The notes: generated by a model not told the origin, from the sequence alone. Shown: positions 52,970 to 62,585, counted from the first letter of the stretch. The stretch is 64,000 nucleotides of DNA from Pseudoclavibacter endophyticus (GCF_008831085.1 NZ_WBJY01000004.1:62001-126000), one strand, 5' to 3'. Program-made: numbers and translations.

Positions 52970-54775
52970 TCAGGCGGAGCCGTCGTCGCCCGGGCCATGC
53001 CCCGCGAGCGCCGACGCGGCCATGATGAGGCCGATGTGCGAGAACGCCTGCGGGAGATTGCCGATCTGCCTCTGGAGCTCGGGGGAGTACTGCTCGGCCA
53101 TGAGCCCGACGTCGTTCGTCGTGCCGAGCAGCCGCTCCATGAGATCGACGGCATCGTCGCGGCGGCCGATCTGCGCGTAGGCGATGACGAGCCAGAAGCA
53201 GCAGATGAGAAACGGGTGCTCGTCGCCGCTCAGTCCGTCGACGCCTGATTCCGTGCGGTAGCGAAGCACGAGACCGTCGCGGAGCAGGTCATTCTCGATC
53301 TGTTCGACCGTCCGCACGAACCTGGGGTCGTCCGCATCCACGATGCCGATGGTGGCCAGGAGCAGGAGCGACGCGTCGACCTCCGTCGTCTCGTCGTGCT
53401 GCGTGAAGTGCCCTCGCTCCTCGTGGTGGCCGCGCGTCAGGACGTCCTCGCGCGCCGCGTCGCGCACTTCGGCCCACCGGGCGACATCGCCGGGCAGATC
53501 GTACGTGGTCGCGGCGCGAATGCCGCGGTCGAAGGCCGCCCACACCATGGCCTTCGAGTGCGTGAACGATCGGCGGGGGCCGCGTACCTCCCAGATGCCG
53601 TTGTCGGGCTCCGCCCACGTCTCGGCGAGCCCGTCGAGCAGCAGTCGCTGCAATTGCCACGTGTCTCGATCTCCGTAGATTCCCTCGTTCCGGAGCAGCT
53701 CGAGCGCGATCATGACCTCGCCGAGCACGTCGGTCTGTCGTTGCGTGTGGGCGCCGTTGCCGATGCGAACGGGCTGGGAACCCTCGTAGCCGGGCAGGTG
53801 GTCGAGCTCTCGTTCCGCGAGGTCGCGGCCGCCATCGACCTCGTACATGATGAGCAGCTGCTTGACGTCGCCCGCGGCCGCGCGGATCAGCCAGTTTCGC
53901 CATGCCGCCGTGCCGTCCGCGAAGCCGGCGTGCACGAGTGCCTCGACCGTGAGCGCCGCGTCGCGGAGCCACGAGAACCGGTAGTCCCAGTTCCGGCTCC
54001 CGCCGAGTGTCTCGGGGAGGGACGTGGTGACGGCGGCGACGATGCCGCCCGTGTCGACGTGGGTGAGCGCTCGCAGGACGAGGACGGATCGGCGCACCTG
54101 GTCCTCGTAGGGGCCGCGATACGCGAGGTCGCCGATCCAGGATCGCGACTCGGCGATCGTGGCCTCGAGCCGCTCGACCTCGTCGATCGGGGGCGGAACG
54201 GGGCGGTGCGAGGGCCCCCAGACGAGGTCGAAGGCGATGCGGTCTCCCTCGGAGAGCGTGAACCGGTCGCGATGCCGCGGCCACTCGGAGGTCGGCATGC
54301 GCGGGCCGCGAAGCGTCACGCTGTCGGCTCCCGCGACGCACCGGAGGGCGTCGAGTTCATGGCCGCTCCAGTTCTCGGTGACGCGGGTGACCCACGGGAC
54401 CGTCGCGCCGTAGTTGAAGCAGATGACGAGCTCGTGCACGAACGTCATCTCGCCTTCGAGGACCTCGACGGCGCGGACGACATCGGCACGCTGTTCGCCC
54501 GTCGGCATGAAGTCGATGACGCGCGCCTTGCCGCTCGCGGTCGTGTAGGTCGATTCAAGCACCAGGGTGTCATCGAGGTAGCGGCGCGTGCACGTTGCGT
54601 CGCCGTCAGGGGCCAGCAGCCAACGGCCGTTCGACTCGTCGCCGAGGAGCGCGGCGAAACACGCATGCGAATCGAAGCGCGGCAGACACAACCAGTCGAT
54701 CGACCCGTCCATGCCGACGAGTGCTGCCGAACGCCGGTCACCGATGAGGGCATAGGTTTCGAGGGGTTTCGACAT
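52970..54775 (-). CDS. GH15 glycosidase (trehalase or glucoamylase type)
   Basis: 601 residues. It begins LETYALIGDRRSAALVGMDG with IDWLCLPRFDSHACFAALLG, the N-terminal domain of actinobacterial GH15 trehalases. The (alpha/alpha)6 barrel follows: GGSRNWDYRFSWLRDAALTV, WEVRGPRRSFTHSKAMVWAA with the catalytic acid Glu, and EVDASLLLL. It has no signal peptide, so it acts in the cytoplasm, most likely on trehalose. Its stop abuts that of the glucose-6-phosphate dehydrogenase gene without any base between. TAGCCT (minus strand, 54782-54787) is 6 nt before the ATG, making the mRNA leaderless. Confidence 0.92.
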   Translation of the reverse strand: MSKPLETYALIGDRRSAALVGMDGSIDWLCLPRFDSHACFAALLGDESNGRWLLAPDGDATCTRRYLDDTLVLESTYTTASGKARVIDFMPTGEQRADVVRAVEVLEGEMTFVHELVICFNYGATVPWVTRVTENWSGHELDALRCVAGADSVTLRGPRMPTSEWPRHRDRFTLSEGDRIAFDLVWGPSHRPVPPPIDEVERLEATIAESRSWIGDLAYRGPYEDQVRRSVLVLRALTHVDTGGIVAAVTTSLPETLGGSRNWDYRFSWLRDAALTVEALVHAGFADGTAAWRNWLIRAAAGDVKQLLIMYEVDGGRDLAERELDHLPGYEGSQPVRIGNGAHTQRQTDVLGEVMIALELLRNEGIYGDRDTWQLQRLLLDGLAETWAEPDNGIWEVRGPRRSFTHSKAMVWAAFDRGIRAATTYDLPGDVARWAEVRDAAREDVLTRGHHEERGHFTQHDETTEVDASLLLLATIGIVDADDPRFVRTVEQIENDLLRDGLVLRYRTESGVDGLSGDEHPFLICCFWLVIAYAQIGRRDDAVDLMERLLGTTNDVGLMAEQYSPELQRQIGNLPQAFSHIGLIMAASALAGHGPGDDGSA

Positions 54776-54890
54776 GTCCCGAGGCTACGGGGCGAGCGTG
54801 AACCGGGGCGTGCCGAGCCGGGGGCGTCGCCTGACGCCATTTGTCGTTGGGCCGGGTTAGGCTGGGCAACCGACGATCTGGGAGGAACGC

Positions 54891-56168
54891 ATGGCACGCA
54901 TCGGCGAGAGCGGCGACCTGCTCAAGTGCTCGTTCTGCGGGAAGAGCCAGAAGCAGGTCAAACAGCTCATCGCGGGCCCAGCCGTCTACATCTGCGACGA
55001 GTGCGTCGAACTCTGCAACGAGATCATCGAAGAGCGCATGGCAGACGCCCACGACGAGGTCGTCTCCGATTTCGTGCTGCCGAAGCCGCGTGAGATCTTC
55101 GCCTATCTCGAAGAGTTCGTCATCGGGCAAGACGAGGCCAAGCGCGCGCTGGCGGTGGCCGTCTACAACCACTACAAGCGCATCCGCGCGTTGGGGCAGA
55201 TCACCTCCGCCGAAGACCGGGCAGACGAGGTCGAGATCGCGAAGAGCAACATTATGCTCATCGGGCCGACCGGCTGCGGCAAGACCTATCTCGCGCAGTC
55301 GCTGGCCAAGCGCCTCAACGTGCCGTTCGCGGTCGCCGACGCCACGGCGCTGACCGAAGCCGGCTACGTGGGCGAAGACGTCGAGAACATCCTCCTCAAG
55401 CTGCTGCAGGCCGCCGACTACGACGTCAAGCGAGCCGAGACGGGCATCATCTATATCGACGAGGTCGACAAGATCGCCCGCAAGGCAGAAAACCCGTCGA
55501 TCACCCGCGACGTGTCCGGTGAGGGCGTGCAGCAGGCGTTGCTGAAGATCATCGAGGGCACGGTCGCCTCGGTGCCTCCGCAGGGAGGCCGCAAGCATCC
55601 GCAGCAGGAGTTCATCCAGCTCGACACCACGAACGTGCTCTTCATCGTCGCCGGCGCGTTCGCCGGGCTTGAGGACATCATCTCCCAGCGCGCGGGCAAG
55701 AAGGGCATCGGTTTCGGGGCGCCGATCCACTCGAAGGACGAGACCCGCGACATCTTCAGCGAGGTCATGCCGGAAGACCTGCACAAGTTCGGCCTCATCC
55801 CCGAGTTCATCGGACGTCTCCCCGTCATCACGACGGTGTCGCCGCTTGACCGCGAGGCCCTCATCGAGATTCTGACCACCCCGCGGAACGCGCTTGTGAG
55901 GCAATACCAGAAGTTGTTCGAGATCGACGGGGTCGAGCTCGAGTTCGATCGCGACGCGCTCGTCGAGATCGCCGATCTCGCCGTCAAACGCGAGACCGGC
56001 GCGAGGGGGCTCCGCGCCATCCTCGAGGAGGTGCTCGCGCCCGCCATGTTCGAGGTGCCGAGCGACGAAGATGCGGGGCGCGTGTGCATCACGCGCGATG
56101 TCGTGCTGCAGAACGCGGCGCCCACCATTCTTCCGCGTCCCGCGCTCCGCGCCGAGAAATCGGCGTAG
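54891..56168 (+). CDS. clpX: Clp protease ATP-binding subunit ClpX
   Basis: 425 residues. The N-terminal zinc-binding domain has Cys13, Cys16, Cys35, Cys38. The AAA+ domain has Walker A GPTGCGKT (125-132), the Walker B region [12 protein letters not shown] near 188, the pore loop GYVGEDVEN and the IGF-like region that docks ClpP ([10 protein letters not shown]). It unfolds tagged substrates and feeds them to ClpP1P2. A TAGGCT box and GGGAGGAA before ATG 54891 mark a normal leader. clpP1-clpP2 lie 6.5 kb upstream, separated by five genes. Confidence 0.96.
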   Translation: MARIGESGDLLKCSFCGKSQKQVKQLIAGPAVYICDECVELCNEIIEERMADAHDEVVSDFVLPKPREIFAYLEEFVIGQDEAKRALAVAVYNHYKRIRALGQITSAEDRADEVEIAKSNIMLIGPTGCGKTYLAQSLAKRLNVPFAVADATALTEAGYVGEDVENILLKLLQAADYDVKRAETGIIYIDEVDKIARKAENPSITRDVSGEGVQQALLKIIEGTVASVPPQGGRKHPQQEFIQLDTTNVLFIVAGAFAGLEDIISQRAGKKGIGFGAPIHSKDETRDIFSEVMPEDLHKFGLIPEFIGRLPVITTVSPLDREALIEILTTPRNALVRQYQKLFEIDGVELEFDRDALVEIADLAVKRETGARGLRAILEEVLAPAMFEVPSDEDAGRVCITRDVVLQNAAPTILPRPALRAEKSA

Positions 56169-56201
56169 GCCCCCGCGGCCTCCCCCCAGCCGGACGCCCT
56201 C

Positions 56202-56226
56202 CGGTTTCGGCGTGACGCCGAGACCG
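56202..56226 (+). terminator. Hairpin after clpX
   Basis: CGGTTTCGGCG pairs with CGCCGAGACCG (one G-U pair) around a 3-nt loop TGA. No T tract follows; moderate evidence for a terminator. Confidence 0.45.
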
Positions 56227-56317
56227 CTGGCCGGAAACACCGTGTGCCGCCTGGCACCCTCCTGGCGTGTTCCGCAGCGAGCGTCAGGTGTTCGCCCTGA
56301 TACGGCAGAATGCGCGC

Positions 56318-56956
56318 GTGCCACCGAGATCCCGCCTCGTGTCGATGCTCGCCGTGTCGGCCATCGCCCTCGCGCTCGGCGGCTGCGCGCGCGGCGCCGA
56401 GCCGGCGCCGACCGTGCCGGAGCTGACGTACGCGGGAGCGCCGGAGGATGATCCGGAAGCGAGCGGGGCCGGGGTGACCCCGACGACGAGTGGCGCGACG
56501 ACGGCGCCCGCCGAGACGAACGACGCCGGCGACCCCGATGCGGTACCGAGCGCCTCCCCGGCGGTCAACGCCGCCCTCCAGTACGCGGCGATCGGCGGCA
56601 GTGAGATCACGGGCACGTGGTCGGGTGGATGCTCGGTGCAGCCGCCGGTCGGTGTCTCGGCCATGGAATGGCGCGGTTCCGACCTCGCGGTCGCCGACGG
56701 CAGCACGCTGACCGAGATCACGGTGGTGATGTCGATCGCGTCGAAGGCGGCCGACGGCACGCCCAACGTCTCGCATTTTCGCGTGCACGGCGCGTTCGGC
56801 GATGGCCGCACGTTCGACTCGAACTGGGCGCCGTACTACCAGTGGGGCGAGGTCTGGGCCTCGTCGGCAGAGGGCGTGTACACCTTCCACTACGATTCGC
56901 CGGACATCATCGGCACCTTCGAGCTGCGGGTCTACTGCGACGACCGGATCGCGTAG
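56318..56956 (+). CDS. Secreted lipoprotein of unknown function
   Basis: 212 residues. The signal is [15 protein letters not shown] with lipobox LGGC near residue 24. A Thr/Ala/Pro/Asp-rich linker of about 70 residues leads to a compact C-terminal domain (about 90-212) with [40 protein letters not shown] and [14 protein letters not shown], which I do not recognise. Two Cys may form a disulfide. GTG 56318 is chosen since CAGAAT (56306-56311) lies 6 nt before it, the same arrangement as the chelatase gene at 34626. A GTG at 56267 would bury the signal peptide. Confidence 0.78.
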   Translation: MPPRSRLVSMLAVSAIALALGGCARGAEPAPTVPELTYAGAPEDDPEASGAGVTPTTSGATTAPAETNDAGDPDAVPSASPAVNAALQYAAIGGSEITGTWSGGCSVQPPVGVSAMEWRGSDLAVADGSTLTEITVVMSIASKAADGTPNVSHFRVHGAFGDGRTFDSNWAPYYQWGEVWASSAEGVYTFHYDSPDIIGTFELRVYCDDRIA

Positions 56957-57128
56957 CCGTGGGCAGGTCGCCGGCACGGATGGCATGCTCGGGTCGGCTC
57001 GAGATCTGAAAGTACAGTGGCAGTGGGCCCGTTCGATCGAGGTCGTCGAACAGGTGATCGCACTGGGCTGCCGCCTCAGGGCACCAGCCCGATCCCCGCG
57101 TGAACCGACACGAAGAAGGACGAAGCAG

Positions 57129-58712
57129 ATGAGCACGATCGACACGAGCACGAGCACGAGCACGCGGACCGGTTCGGCGACGACGCCGGATGCTCCGGTC
57201 ATTCCCCACTGGATCGACGGGGCCGCGTTCGCCCCCGAGAACGGCCGCACGGCACCGGTGTTCAACCCGGCGACGGGCGAGGTGACGGCGCGCGTCGCGC
57301 TGGCCGACGAGGCCGAGATCGATGCGGCCATCGCGTCGGCGCACGCCGGGTTCGAGACCTGGTCGCGGTTCTCGATCGCGAAGCGGCAGACGGTGCTGTT
57401 CGCGTTCCGGGAGCTGCTGAACGCACGCCGGGACGAGCTCGCGCAAATCATCTCGCGCGAACACGGCAAGGTCGTGTCGGATGCCATGGGCGAGATCCTG
57501 CGCGGCCAGGAGGTCGTCGAGCTCGCGACCGGGTTCCCGCATCTCATCAAGGGCGCGTTCAGCGAGAATGCGTCAACCGGCATCGACGTCTACTCGCTCA
57601 AGCAGCCCCTCGGCGTCGCCGGAATCATCAGCCCGTTCAACTTTCCCGCGATGGTGCCGATGTGGTTCTTCCCCGTCGCGATCGCCGCGGGCAACGCGGT
57701 CGTCGTGAAGCCGTCGGAGAAGGACCCGTCTGCGTCGATCTGGCTCGCCGAGCTGTGGGCCGAGGCGGGGCTGCCGAGGGGTGTTTTCACGGTGCTGCAG
57801 GGCGACAAGCTCGCGGTCGACGGGCTGCTGACCGACGAGCGGGTGCAGTCGATCTCGTTCGTCGGATCGACCCCGATCGCCAAGTACATCTATGAGACCG
57901 CCTCGAAGCACGGCAAGCGGGTGCAGGCCCTCGGTGGCGCGAAGAACCACATGCTCGTGCTGCCCGACGCCGACCTCGACCTCGTCGCCGACCAGGCCGT
58001 CAACGCCGGCTACGGCGCCGCCGGCGAACGGTGCATGGCGATCTCGGTCGTCCTCGCCGTCGAGCCGGTCGCCGACGAACTCGTCGCGAAGATCCGTGAG
58101 CGCATCGCCGGGCTGCGCGTCGGCAACGGCGGGGGCGGCCCCGAGGGGGAGCCCGACCTCGGCCCGCTGATCACGGCGCAGCACCGCGAAAAGGTGTCGG
58201 GGTATGTCGACATCGCCGAGGCCGATGGCGCGACCGTCGTTGTCGATGGCCGCACCCTCACGGTCGAGGGGCACGAGAACGGATTCTTCTTCGGGCCGAC
58301 CCTGCTCGACCACGTGCCGACCACCTCGCGCTCGTACCAGGAGGAGATCTTCGGCCCCGTGCTCCAGGTCGTGCGCGTGCAGACCTTCGACGAGGGCGTC
58401 GAACTCATCAACTCCGGCCAGTTCGGCAACGGCACGGCGATCTTCACCAACGACGGCGGCGCCGCCCGCCGGTTCCAGAACGAGATCCAGGTGGGCATGA
58501 TCGGCATCAACGTGCCGATCCCGGTGCCCGTCGCGTATCACTCCTTCGGCGGCTGGAAGCAGTCGCTCTTCGGCGATGCGAAGGCTTACGGCGTGCACGG
58601 CTTCGACTTCTTCACCCGCGAGAAGGCGGTCACGAGTCGCTGGCTCGACCCCGCCAAGCGCTCGGCCGAGCACGGCGGCGGCATCAACCTCGGCTTCCCG
58701 CAGAACGACTAG
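57129..58712 (+). CDS. mmsA: CoA-acylating methylmalonate-semialdehyde dehydrogenase
   Basis: 527 residues. It converts methylmalonate (or malonate) semialdehyde to propionyl-CoA (or acetyl-CoA) with NAD and CoA, at the end of valine or myo-inositol breakdown. NAD-binding [12 protein letters not shown] and catalytic Cys302 (AGERCMAIS), with the active-site Asn in [16 protein letters not shown] and the FGP motif [13 protein letters not shown], identify the family. ATG 57129 has AAGAAGGACGAAG upstream, and TACAGT (57013-57018) is a likely -10. The neighbouring gene at 58830 looks like an inositol-pathway isomerase, so inositol use is plausible, but the rest of that pathway is not here. Confidence 0.94.
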   Translation: MSTIDTSTSTSTRTGSATTPDAPVIPHWIDGAAFAPENGRTAPVFNPATGEVTARVALADEAEIDAAIASAHAGFETWSRFSIAKRQTVLFAFRELLNARRDELAQIISREHGKVVSDAMGEILRGQEVVELATGFPHLIKGAFSENASTGIDVYSLKQPLGVAGIISPFNFPAMVPMWFFPVAIAAGNAVVVKPSEKDPSASIWLAELWAEAGLPRGVFTVLQGDKLAVDGLLTDERVQSISFVGSTPIAKYIYETASKHGKRVQALGGAKNHMLVLPDADLDLVADQAVNAGYGAAGERCMAISVVLAVEPVADELVAKIRERIAGLRVGNGGGGPEGEPDLGPLITAQHREKVSGYVDIAEADGATVVVDGRTLTVEGHENGFFFGPTLLDHVPTTSRSYQEEIFGPVLQVVRVQTFDEGVELINSGQFGNGTAIFTNDGGAARRFQNEIQVGMIGINVPIPVPVAYHSFGGWKQSLFGDAKAYGVHGFDFFTREKAVTSRWLDPAKRSAEHGGGINLGFPQND

Positions 58713-58722
58713 GACAATCGTG

Positions 58723-58739
58723 AACCAGCAACGCTGGTT
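58723..58739 (+). terminator. Intrinsic terminator-like hairpin after mmsA
   Basis: AACCAGC-AAC-GCTGGTT is a perfect 7-bp stem with a 3-nt loop, 10 bp after the mmsA stop, followed at once by TTCCCC. It could separate mmsA from the next gene or attenuate read-through. Confidence 0.55.
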
Positions 58740-58829
58740 TTCCCCACGAGGCGAGTTCGCCTGCGAGGCCGGCGTGCGCGCGTCCGGCACCACGGCATCC
58801 ACGCCACGGCACAACCACGGAGGCACTGC

Positions 58830-59705
58830 ATGGCCCGTATCGCTCTCGACCCGACCCCGTACCACTCGACCCACTGGCTGCTCGAGTTCCCCGACGTCGC
58901 CGCGCGCGCGGGCTACGAGTATCTGCAACTCACGCCGCACCCCGACTTCGGCCCGTCCTTTCGCTACCCGAAGGCCGACGACGGCCTCGTCGCGAAGCTC
59001 AAGAAGGCCGCGGCCGACGCTGGCGTGACGATTCCCTCGCTGCTTTCGGTGCAGCGCATCTCGTGGCCGGACGAGCCGCAACGCGAAGCGGCCGTGCGCA
59101 ACTTCAGGCGCATCTTCGAGCTCGCGGTCGAGCTCGAGATCCCGATCATCAACTCCGAGCTCTCCGGGCGCCCCGAGCGCTCGGAGGAATCGGAAGCGGC
59201 GTTCTACCGCTCGATGGAGGAGTTGCTGCCCATCGTGGAGCGCGAAGGACTGCGCCTGAACTTCGACCCGCACCCGGACGACTTCGTCGAGGACGGGCTC
59301 GAGGCGTGGCGCGTGTTGCGCGGCCTGAACTCGTCGTCCGTCGGGTTCGTGTACGCGGCGTCGCACACCTTCCACTACGGTGACTGCGCGGCGACGCTGC
59401 TGCCCGAGCTCGGCGACCGCCTCGGCGCCGTGTACGCCGCCGACACCTACGACCACCACCGCTCGCACGGGCTGCGCTACATCACGAACCCGCCGGGCAA
59501 CACGGTGCGCATTCACCAGCACCTGCGCATCGGCGACGGAGACGTGAACTGGCAGGAGCTCTTCCGCATCCTCGGCGACATCGGCTACCTCGGCCGCGAC
59601 GACGCCCTCATCGTGTCGAACGTCTTCGCCGAGGACGAGACGGCAGACGAAACCTCGCGTTACCAGGTGCAGCAGTTGCGGTACCTCGCGGGCGGCAACA
59701 TGTGA
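58830..59705 (+). CDS. Sugar phosphate isomerase/epimerase (TIM barrel), inositol-catabolism type
   Basis: 291 residues. It has the AP-endonuclease-2-like barrel: RIALDPTPYHSTHWLLEFPD, IINSELSGRPE, LNFDPHPDDFVEDG, VYAASHTFHYGDCAATLLPE and VYAADTYDHHRSHGLRYITN with metal-binding His, Asp and Glu. The best guess is an IolH- or IolE-like enzyme. It lies 117 bp after mmsA, with a hairpin between them, and precedes a degenerate stretch. ATG 58830 follows CGGAGGCACTGC. Confidence 0.78.
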   Translation: MARIALDPTPYHSTHWLLEFPDVAARAGYEYLQLTPHPDFGPSFRYPKADDGLVAKLKKAAADAGVTIPSLLSVQRISWPDEPQREAAVRNFRRIFELAVELEIPIINSELSGRPERSEESEAAFYRSMEELLPIVEREGLRLNFDPHPDDFVEDGLEAWRVLRGLNSSSVGFVYAASHTFHYGDCAATLLPELGDRLGAVYAADTYDHHRSHGLRYITNPPGNTVRIHQHLRIGDGDVNWQELFRILGDIGYLGRDDALIVSNVFAEDETADETSRYQVQQLRYLAGGNM

Positions 59706-60276
59706 CGGTACCCGCGGGCCCCGCTGCGGGTGAGCCGGCGGGAAGGGGAGCGGCCAACGCGCCCTCAGTTTCCATCATGCAGTTTGCATGATGTTGAGCG
59801 AACGGCAAATCTCCTTGGGGCAGCATCCGCCTCAGTGCCAGCAGTGCCGCGGCGTTGGTCACGTTGCTGGCCGACTCCGGCCTGAGCTGAGTGAACTCGG
59901 CAGACTGGTGGGTCTCAGCCAGTCCCTGAGCTCTGGGGTCTCGGATCGTCTGGCACAGGCGGATGCATCCTCGAGGCTCTGGCCCGTCCTCAGTGGTCGC
60001 GCCGCGGCCATCGTGTACTGGTCGCTGCGCTGCCTCTCATTCGCACTATCCACTGTGCGATACGCAGCCCCCTGGGCCCCGTCGACGCTTGCGCTCAGTG
60101 TCGGTCCCGGCGTGCTGGCAGCAACTGCATTGGCCGCTGCCCTCATCGCGACAGTGCTCATTGCTGTGGCCTGATCTGCCCAAGTAGGCGTCCGCACTTG
60201 CAGAACTCGACCCGCCGGTGGGCGGTTGTGCCCGGAAGGGCGCGTCACTCCGGGCGCAGCTGCCCACCCGCCGCCC
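59706..60276. other. About 570 bp without a confident gene
   Basis: Between the isomerase and the GntR gene. Coding bias is lost: both strands have frames that stop or drift, and no frame gives a family match. One frame on the plus strand from about 59788 has two hydrophobic runs near its end (LALSVGPGVLAATALAAALI), and one frame on the minus strand contains NAAALLALRRMLPQGDLPF; neither has a ribosome site. It looks like decayed coding DNA. A 9-bp inverted repeat sits at 59773-59793. Confidence 0.5.
59773..59793. promoter_or_regulatory. Near-perfect operator-like palindrome
   Basis: CATCATGCA-GTT-TGCATGATG has 9-bp perfect arms and a 3-bp spacer. It is distinctly less GC-rich than its surroundings. 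This looks like a dimeric-repressor site left in a degenerate region, and no intact gene starts next to it. Confidence 0.5.
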
Positions 60277-60321
60277 TTGACGACACCCTGGTTCTATGGT
60301 TCATTAGTCGAGTAATGAACC
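60277..60321 (+). promoter_or_regulatory. Promoter and GntR operator of the GntR-ABC cassette
   Basis: TTGACG (60277-60282) is a good -35. At 17 bp from it the expected -10 position (60300-60305) falls inside the inverted repeat GGTTCATTA-GTCGAG-TAATGAACC (60298-60306 and 60313-60321, perfect 9-bp arms). A GntR dimer bound there would block RNA polymerase, fitting autorepression by the gene that starts 17 bp downstream. Confidence 0.65.
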
Positions 60322-60337
60322 AGGGAAGGCGGCGCGT

Positions 60338-60751
60338 ATGGAACTCACGGACCGCGAACCGATCTACCGGCAGATCGCCGGGCAGGTTCGCGAGCAGATC
60401 GTCGCCGGGGCACTCGAGGAGGGCGAACGCATCATGTCGACCAACGAGTACGCCGCGGCGTACCGCATCAACCCGGCGACGGCCTCGAAGGCGTTCGCCG
60501 AGCTGGCGGCGGAGGGGCTCATCGAGCGACGCCGCGGGCTCGGCATGTTCGTCGCGGAGGGCGCGCGAGCGAAGCTCGTGGCCACCGGGCGCGAGCGCTA
60601 CGAACACGAGACCCTCGCGCCGGCGATCCGCGCCGGCCTCGCACTCGGCCTCGCGGGCGACGAGATCCTCGCCAGCGCGGGTCGGCTCATCGCATCCGCC
60701 GGCGACACCACGGCATCCGCGCCGGCACACCGTCAGGAGGAAACTCGATGA
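60338..60751 (+). CDS. GntR-family repressor, YtrA subfamily
   Basis: 137 residues, the short YtrA form. The helix-turn-helix at about 10-75 reads PIYRQIAGQVREQIVAGAL, STNEYAAAYRINPATASKAF and AELAAEGLIERRRGLGMFVA, then a short dimer-forming tail. In this subfamily the protein represses a downstream ABC operon and its own gene. Its ATG is preceded by GGGAAGG. Its stop overlaps the ABC ATPase start. The palindrome at 60298-60321 is a good operator. Confidence 0.92.
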   Translation: MELTDREPIYRQIAGQVREQIVAGALEEGERIMSTNEYAAAYRINPATASKAFAELAAEGLIERRRGLGMFVAEGARAKLVATGRERYEHETLAPAIRAGLALGLAGDEILASAGRLIASAGDTTASAPAHRQEETR

Positions 60752-61698
60752 TCACGTTCGATCGCGTCACCAAACGCTACGCCCGCCTTGGTGGCAGCGC
60801 CGAGGCGGTGCGAGACCTCAGCGTCACCATCCGTACGGGCGCTATCACGGCCGTGCTCGGCCCCAACGCCTCAGGCAAGACGACCATGCTCCGCATGCTC
60901 GCCGGCCAGCTGGCGCCCACGGGCGGCACCATTTCGATCGCGGGCCGTCCCGTGGCGACCGACGCGCGCATCCCGCACTTCGCGGTCGCGCACGACGGCA
61001 ACAACTTCGGCGACTCGCGACTGAGAGAGTACCTGTCGTTCGCCCGTTCCCGGCCGGGGTGGAGCATGCACGAGTACCGGCGGCTCGCCGACACGTTCGA
61101 GCTTCCCAGCAGGGGCTACCTGCACAAACTGTCGCTGGGCCAGCGGGCCGGGTTCGCCATCGCGTGCGCCCTGGCGTCCGCCGCACCCCACGTCGTGATC
61201 GACGAGGCCCACGCCGGCCTCGACGTGCCCAAGCGGCTCGCGCTCTATGAGGAACTCGTGCGGACCAACGCCGAAGACGGACGGTCGATCATCATCGCGT
61301 CGCACAACGTGGGTGAACTCGAGCGCATCGCGGAAGACGCGATCGTGCTCCGGGATGGCCGGCTCATCGAGGCGACCGAGGTCGACGACCTCGCTGGGCG
61401 CTTCGTCCGCGTCATCGGGCCGGCCGAGGGCGTGCAACGCACCGTCGGCTCTCGTCGCGTCGTCGCGCAGCGCGAGCTCGGCGCGACGCTGGAGGCCACG
61501 GTCGACGTCTCGTCTTCACCGCTCGACCCCTCGCCCGCGGGCGTCGTCGTGACGCCCGTCGACTTCCAAGAGGCGTTCGTCGCCCTCCTCGGGCGCCAAG
61601 GGGCCGGGATGCCCGGAGATGACGCGGCGCACTCGGCCGGCTCCACCGGGGCGCACGCGAACTCGACAAACGAATCGACGAAGGGATCGACGTCATGA
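60748..61698 (+). CDS. ABC transporter ATP-binding protein of a GntR-regulated exporter
   Basis: 316 residues. Walker A GPNASGKTT (38-46), signature LSLGQ (128-132), and Walker B VVIDEA (DEA instead of DEP). The signature and Walker B both deviate, as in YtrB-type ATPases. The C-terminal 80 residues have an unusual Ala/Gly/Ser-rich, disordered tail ending in STNESTKGSTS. It is coupled to the GntR gene (ATGA) and to the membrane gene after it. It probably powers export of an antimicrobial, lipid or small molecule; the substrate is unknown. Confidence 0.9.
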   Translation: MITFDRVTKRYARLGGSAEAVRDLSVTIRTGAITAVLGPNASGKTTMLRMLAGQLAPTGGTISIAGRPVATDARIPHFAVAHDGNNFGDSRLREYLSFARSRPGWSMHEYRRLADTFELPSRGYLHKLSLGQRAGFAIACALASAAPHVVIDEAHAGLDVPKRLALYEELVRTNAEDGRSIIIASHNVGELERIAEDAIVLRDGRLIEATEVDDLAGRFVRVIGPAEGVQRTVGSRRVVAQRELGATLEATVDVSSSPLDPSPAGVVVTPVDFQEAFVALLGRQGAGMPGDDAAHSAGSTGAHANSTNESTKGSTS

Positions 61699-62477
61699 CC
61701 AACGCAACGAACCTCACCGACAGCAGTGGTTCGCTTCGGGCCGAGCGCCCCGCGCTGGCGTCGCGCCTCGCCGCGGTCTGGCGGACCGACGCAGGGCCGA
61801 CCCTGCTGTGGATGGCCACGATCCTGGTGATCGTCGTCATCGGTCTCGGGGCGCTGTTCGCGTGGCTGCCGATCGACACCGGCGGCGTCGACATCGCCAT
61901 CAGCTCGGTTGCCGACACGCTCGCCGGCTTCGTCATCGTCGGCGGCGTCATGGTCGGATGCTTCGGCGCTGTCGGTCGTCGCGAGAGCGTGCTCGGGGGC
62001 TGGACCCGTCGAGACCAGGTCGAGGTCCGGGCCGTCGTCGCCGCCACGACGGCGCTCCTCGCGGCGCTCATCTGGACGATCCTCGCCCTGCTCCAGCCCG
62101 ATCCTCAACCGGCCATCCAGGCCGTGACCGGCGCGCCGATCACCACCCGGGAACCACAGTTCTCGCCGCTCGGCGCGCTGCTCGTCGCCGTGATCGCGTG
62201 CTCCGGAGTCTTCGTGCCGGCCCTCATCGTCGCCCTCTCGCGCATCCACTGGCTCGCCGTGTGGATCGGCGGCGCGGTGCTGCTCGTCTGGGCCGTCACG
62301 CTCGTGAGCTCGTACGGCATCCTCGTCCATCCGATGGAGGGTCTCGACCCCGACGCCGCCGCGTCTCGCAACACCGAAGCGACCGTGAGCGCCGCGATTG
62401 CGCTGGTCGGGGCGGCTGTCGTCGTCGTGGCGTCGTCGATCGGCACCCTTCGCGCTCCCATCAAGCGATTCGGGTGA
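61695..62477 (+). CDS. Membrane partner of the GntR-regulated ABC transporter
   Basis: 260 residues. About six hydrophobic helices begin after a soluble head of 38 residues: LLWMATILVIVVIGLGALFA, TLAGFVIVGGVMVGCFGAVG, AATTALLAALIWTILALL, then three more ending in ATVSAAIALVGAAVVVVASS. No family is recognised, but its size and overlap with the ATPase gene (ATGA) identify it as the permease subunit of the cassette. Confidence 0.8.
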   Translation: MTNATNLTDSSGSLRAERPALASRLAAVWRTDAGPTLLWMATILVIVVIGLGALFAWLPIDTGGVDIAISSVADTLAGFVIVGGVMVGCFGAVGRRESVLGGWTRRDQVEVRAVVAATTALLAALIWTILALLQPDPQPAIQAVTGAPITTREPQFSPLGALLVAVIACSGVFVPALIVALSRIHWLAVWIGGAVLLVWAVTLVSSYGILVHPMEGLDPDAAASRNTEATVSAAIALVGAAVVVVASSIGTLRAPIKRFG

Positions 62478-62585
62478 GGCGGCGGGGGACTCATTGCACG
62501 GGGCGTAGCGGCTGCATGGCGGTCGCTCCGCCCCGTCTGCGTCAGGAAGCAGGTGTTGGGGATTGGCGAAGCTGAGGGTTTGCAG

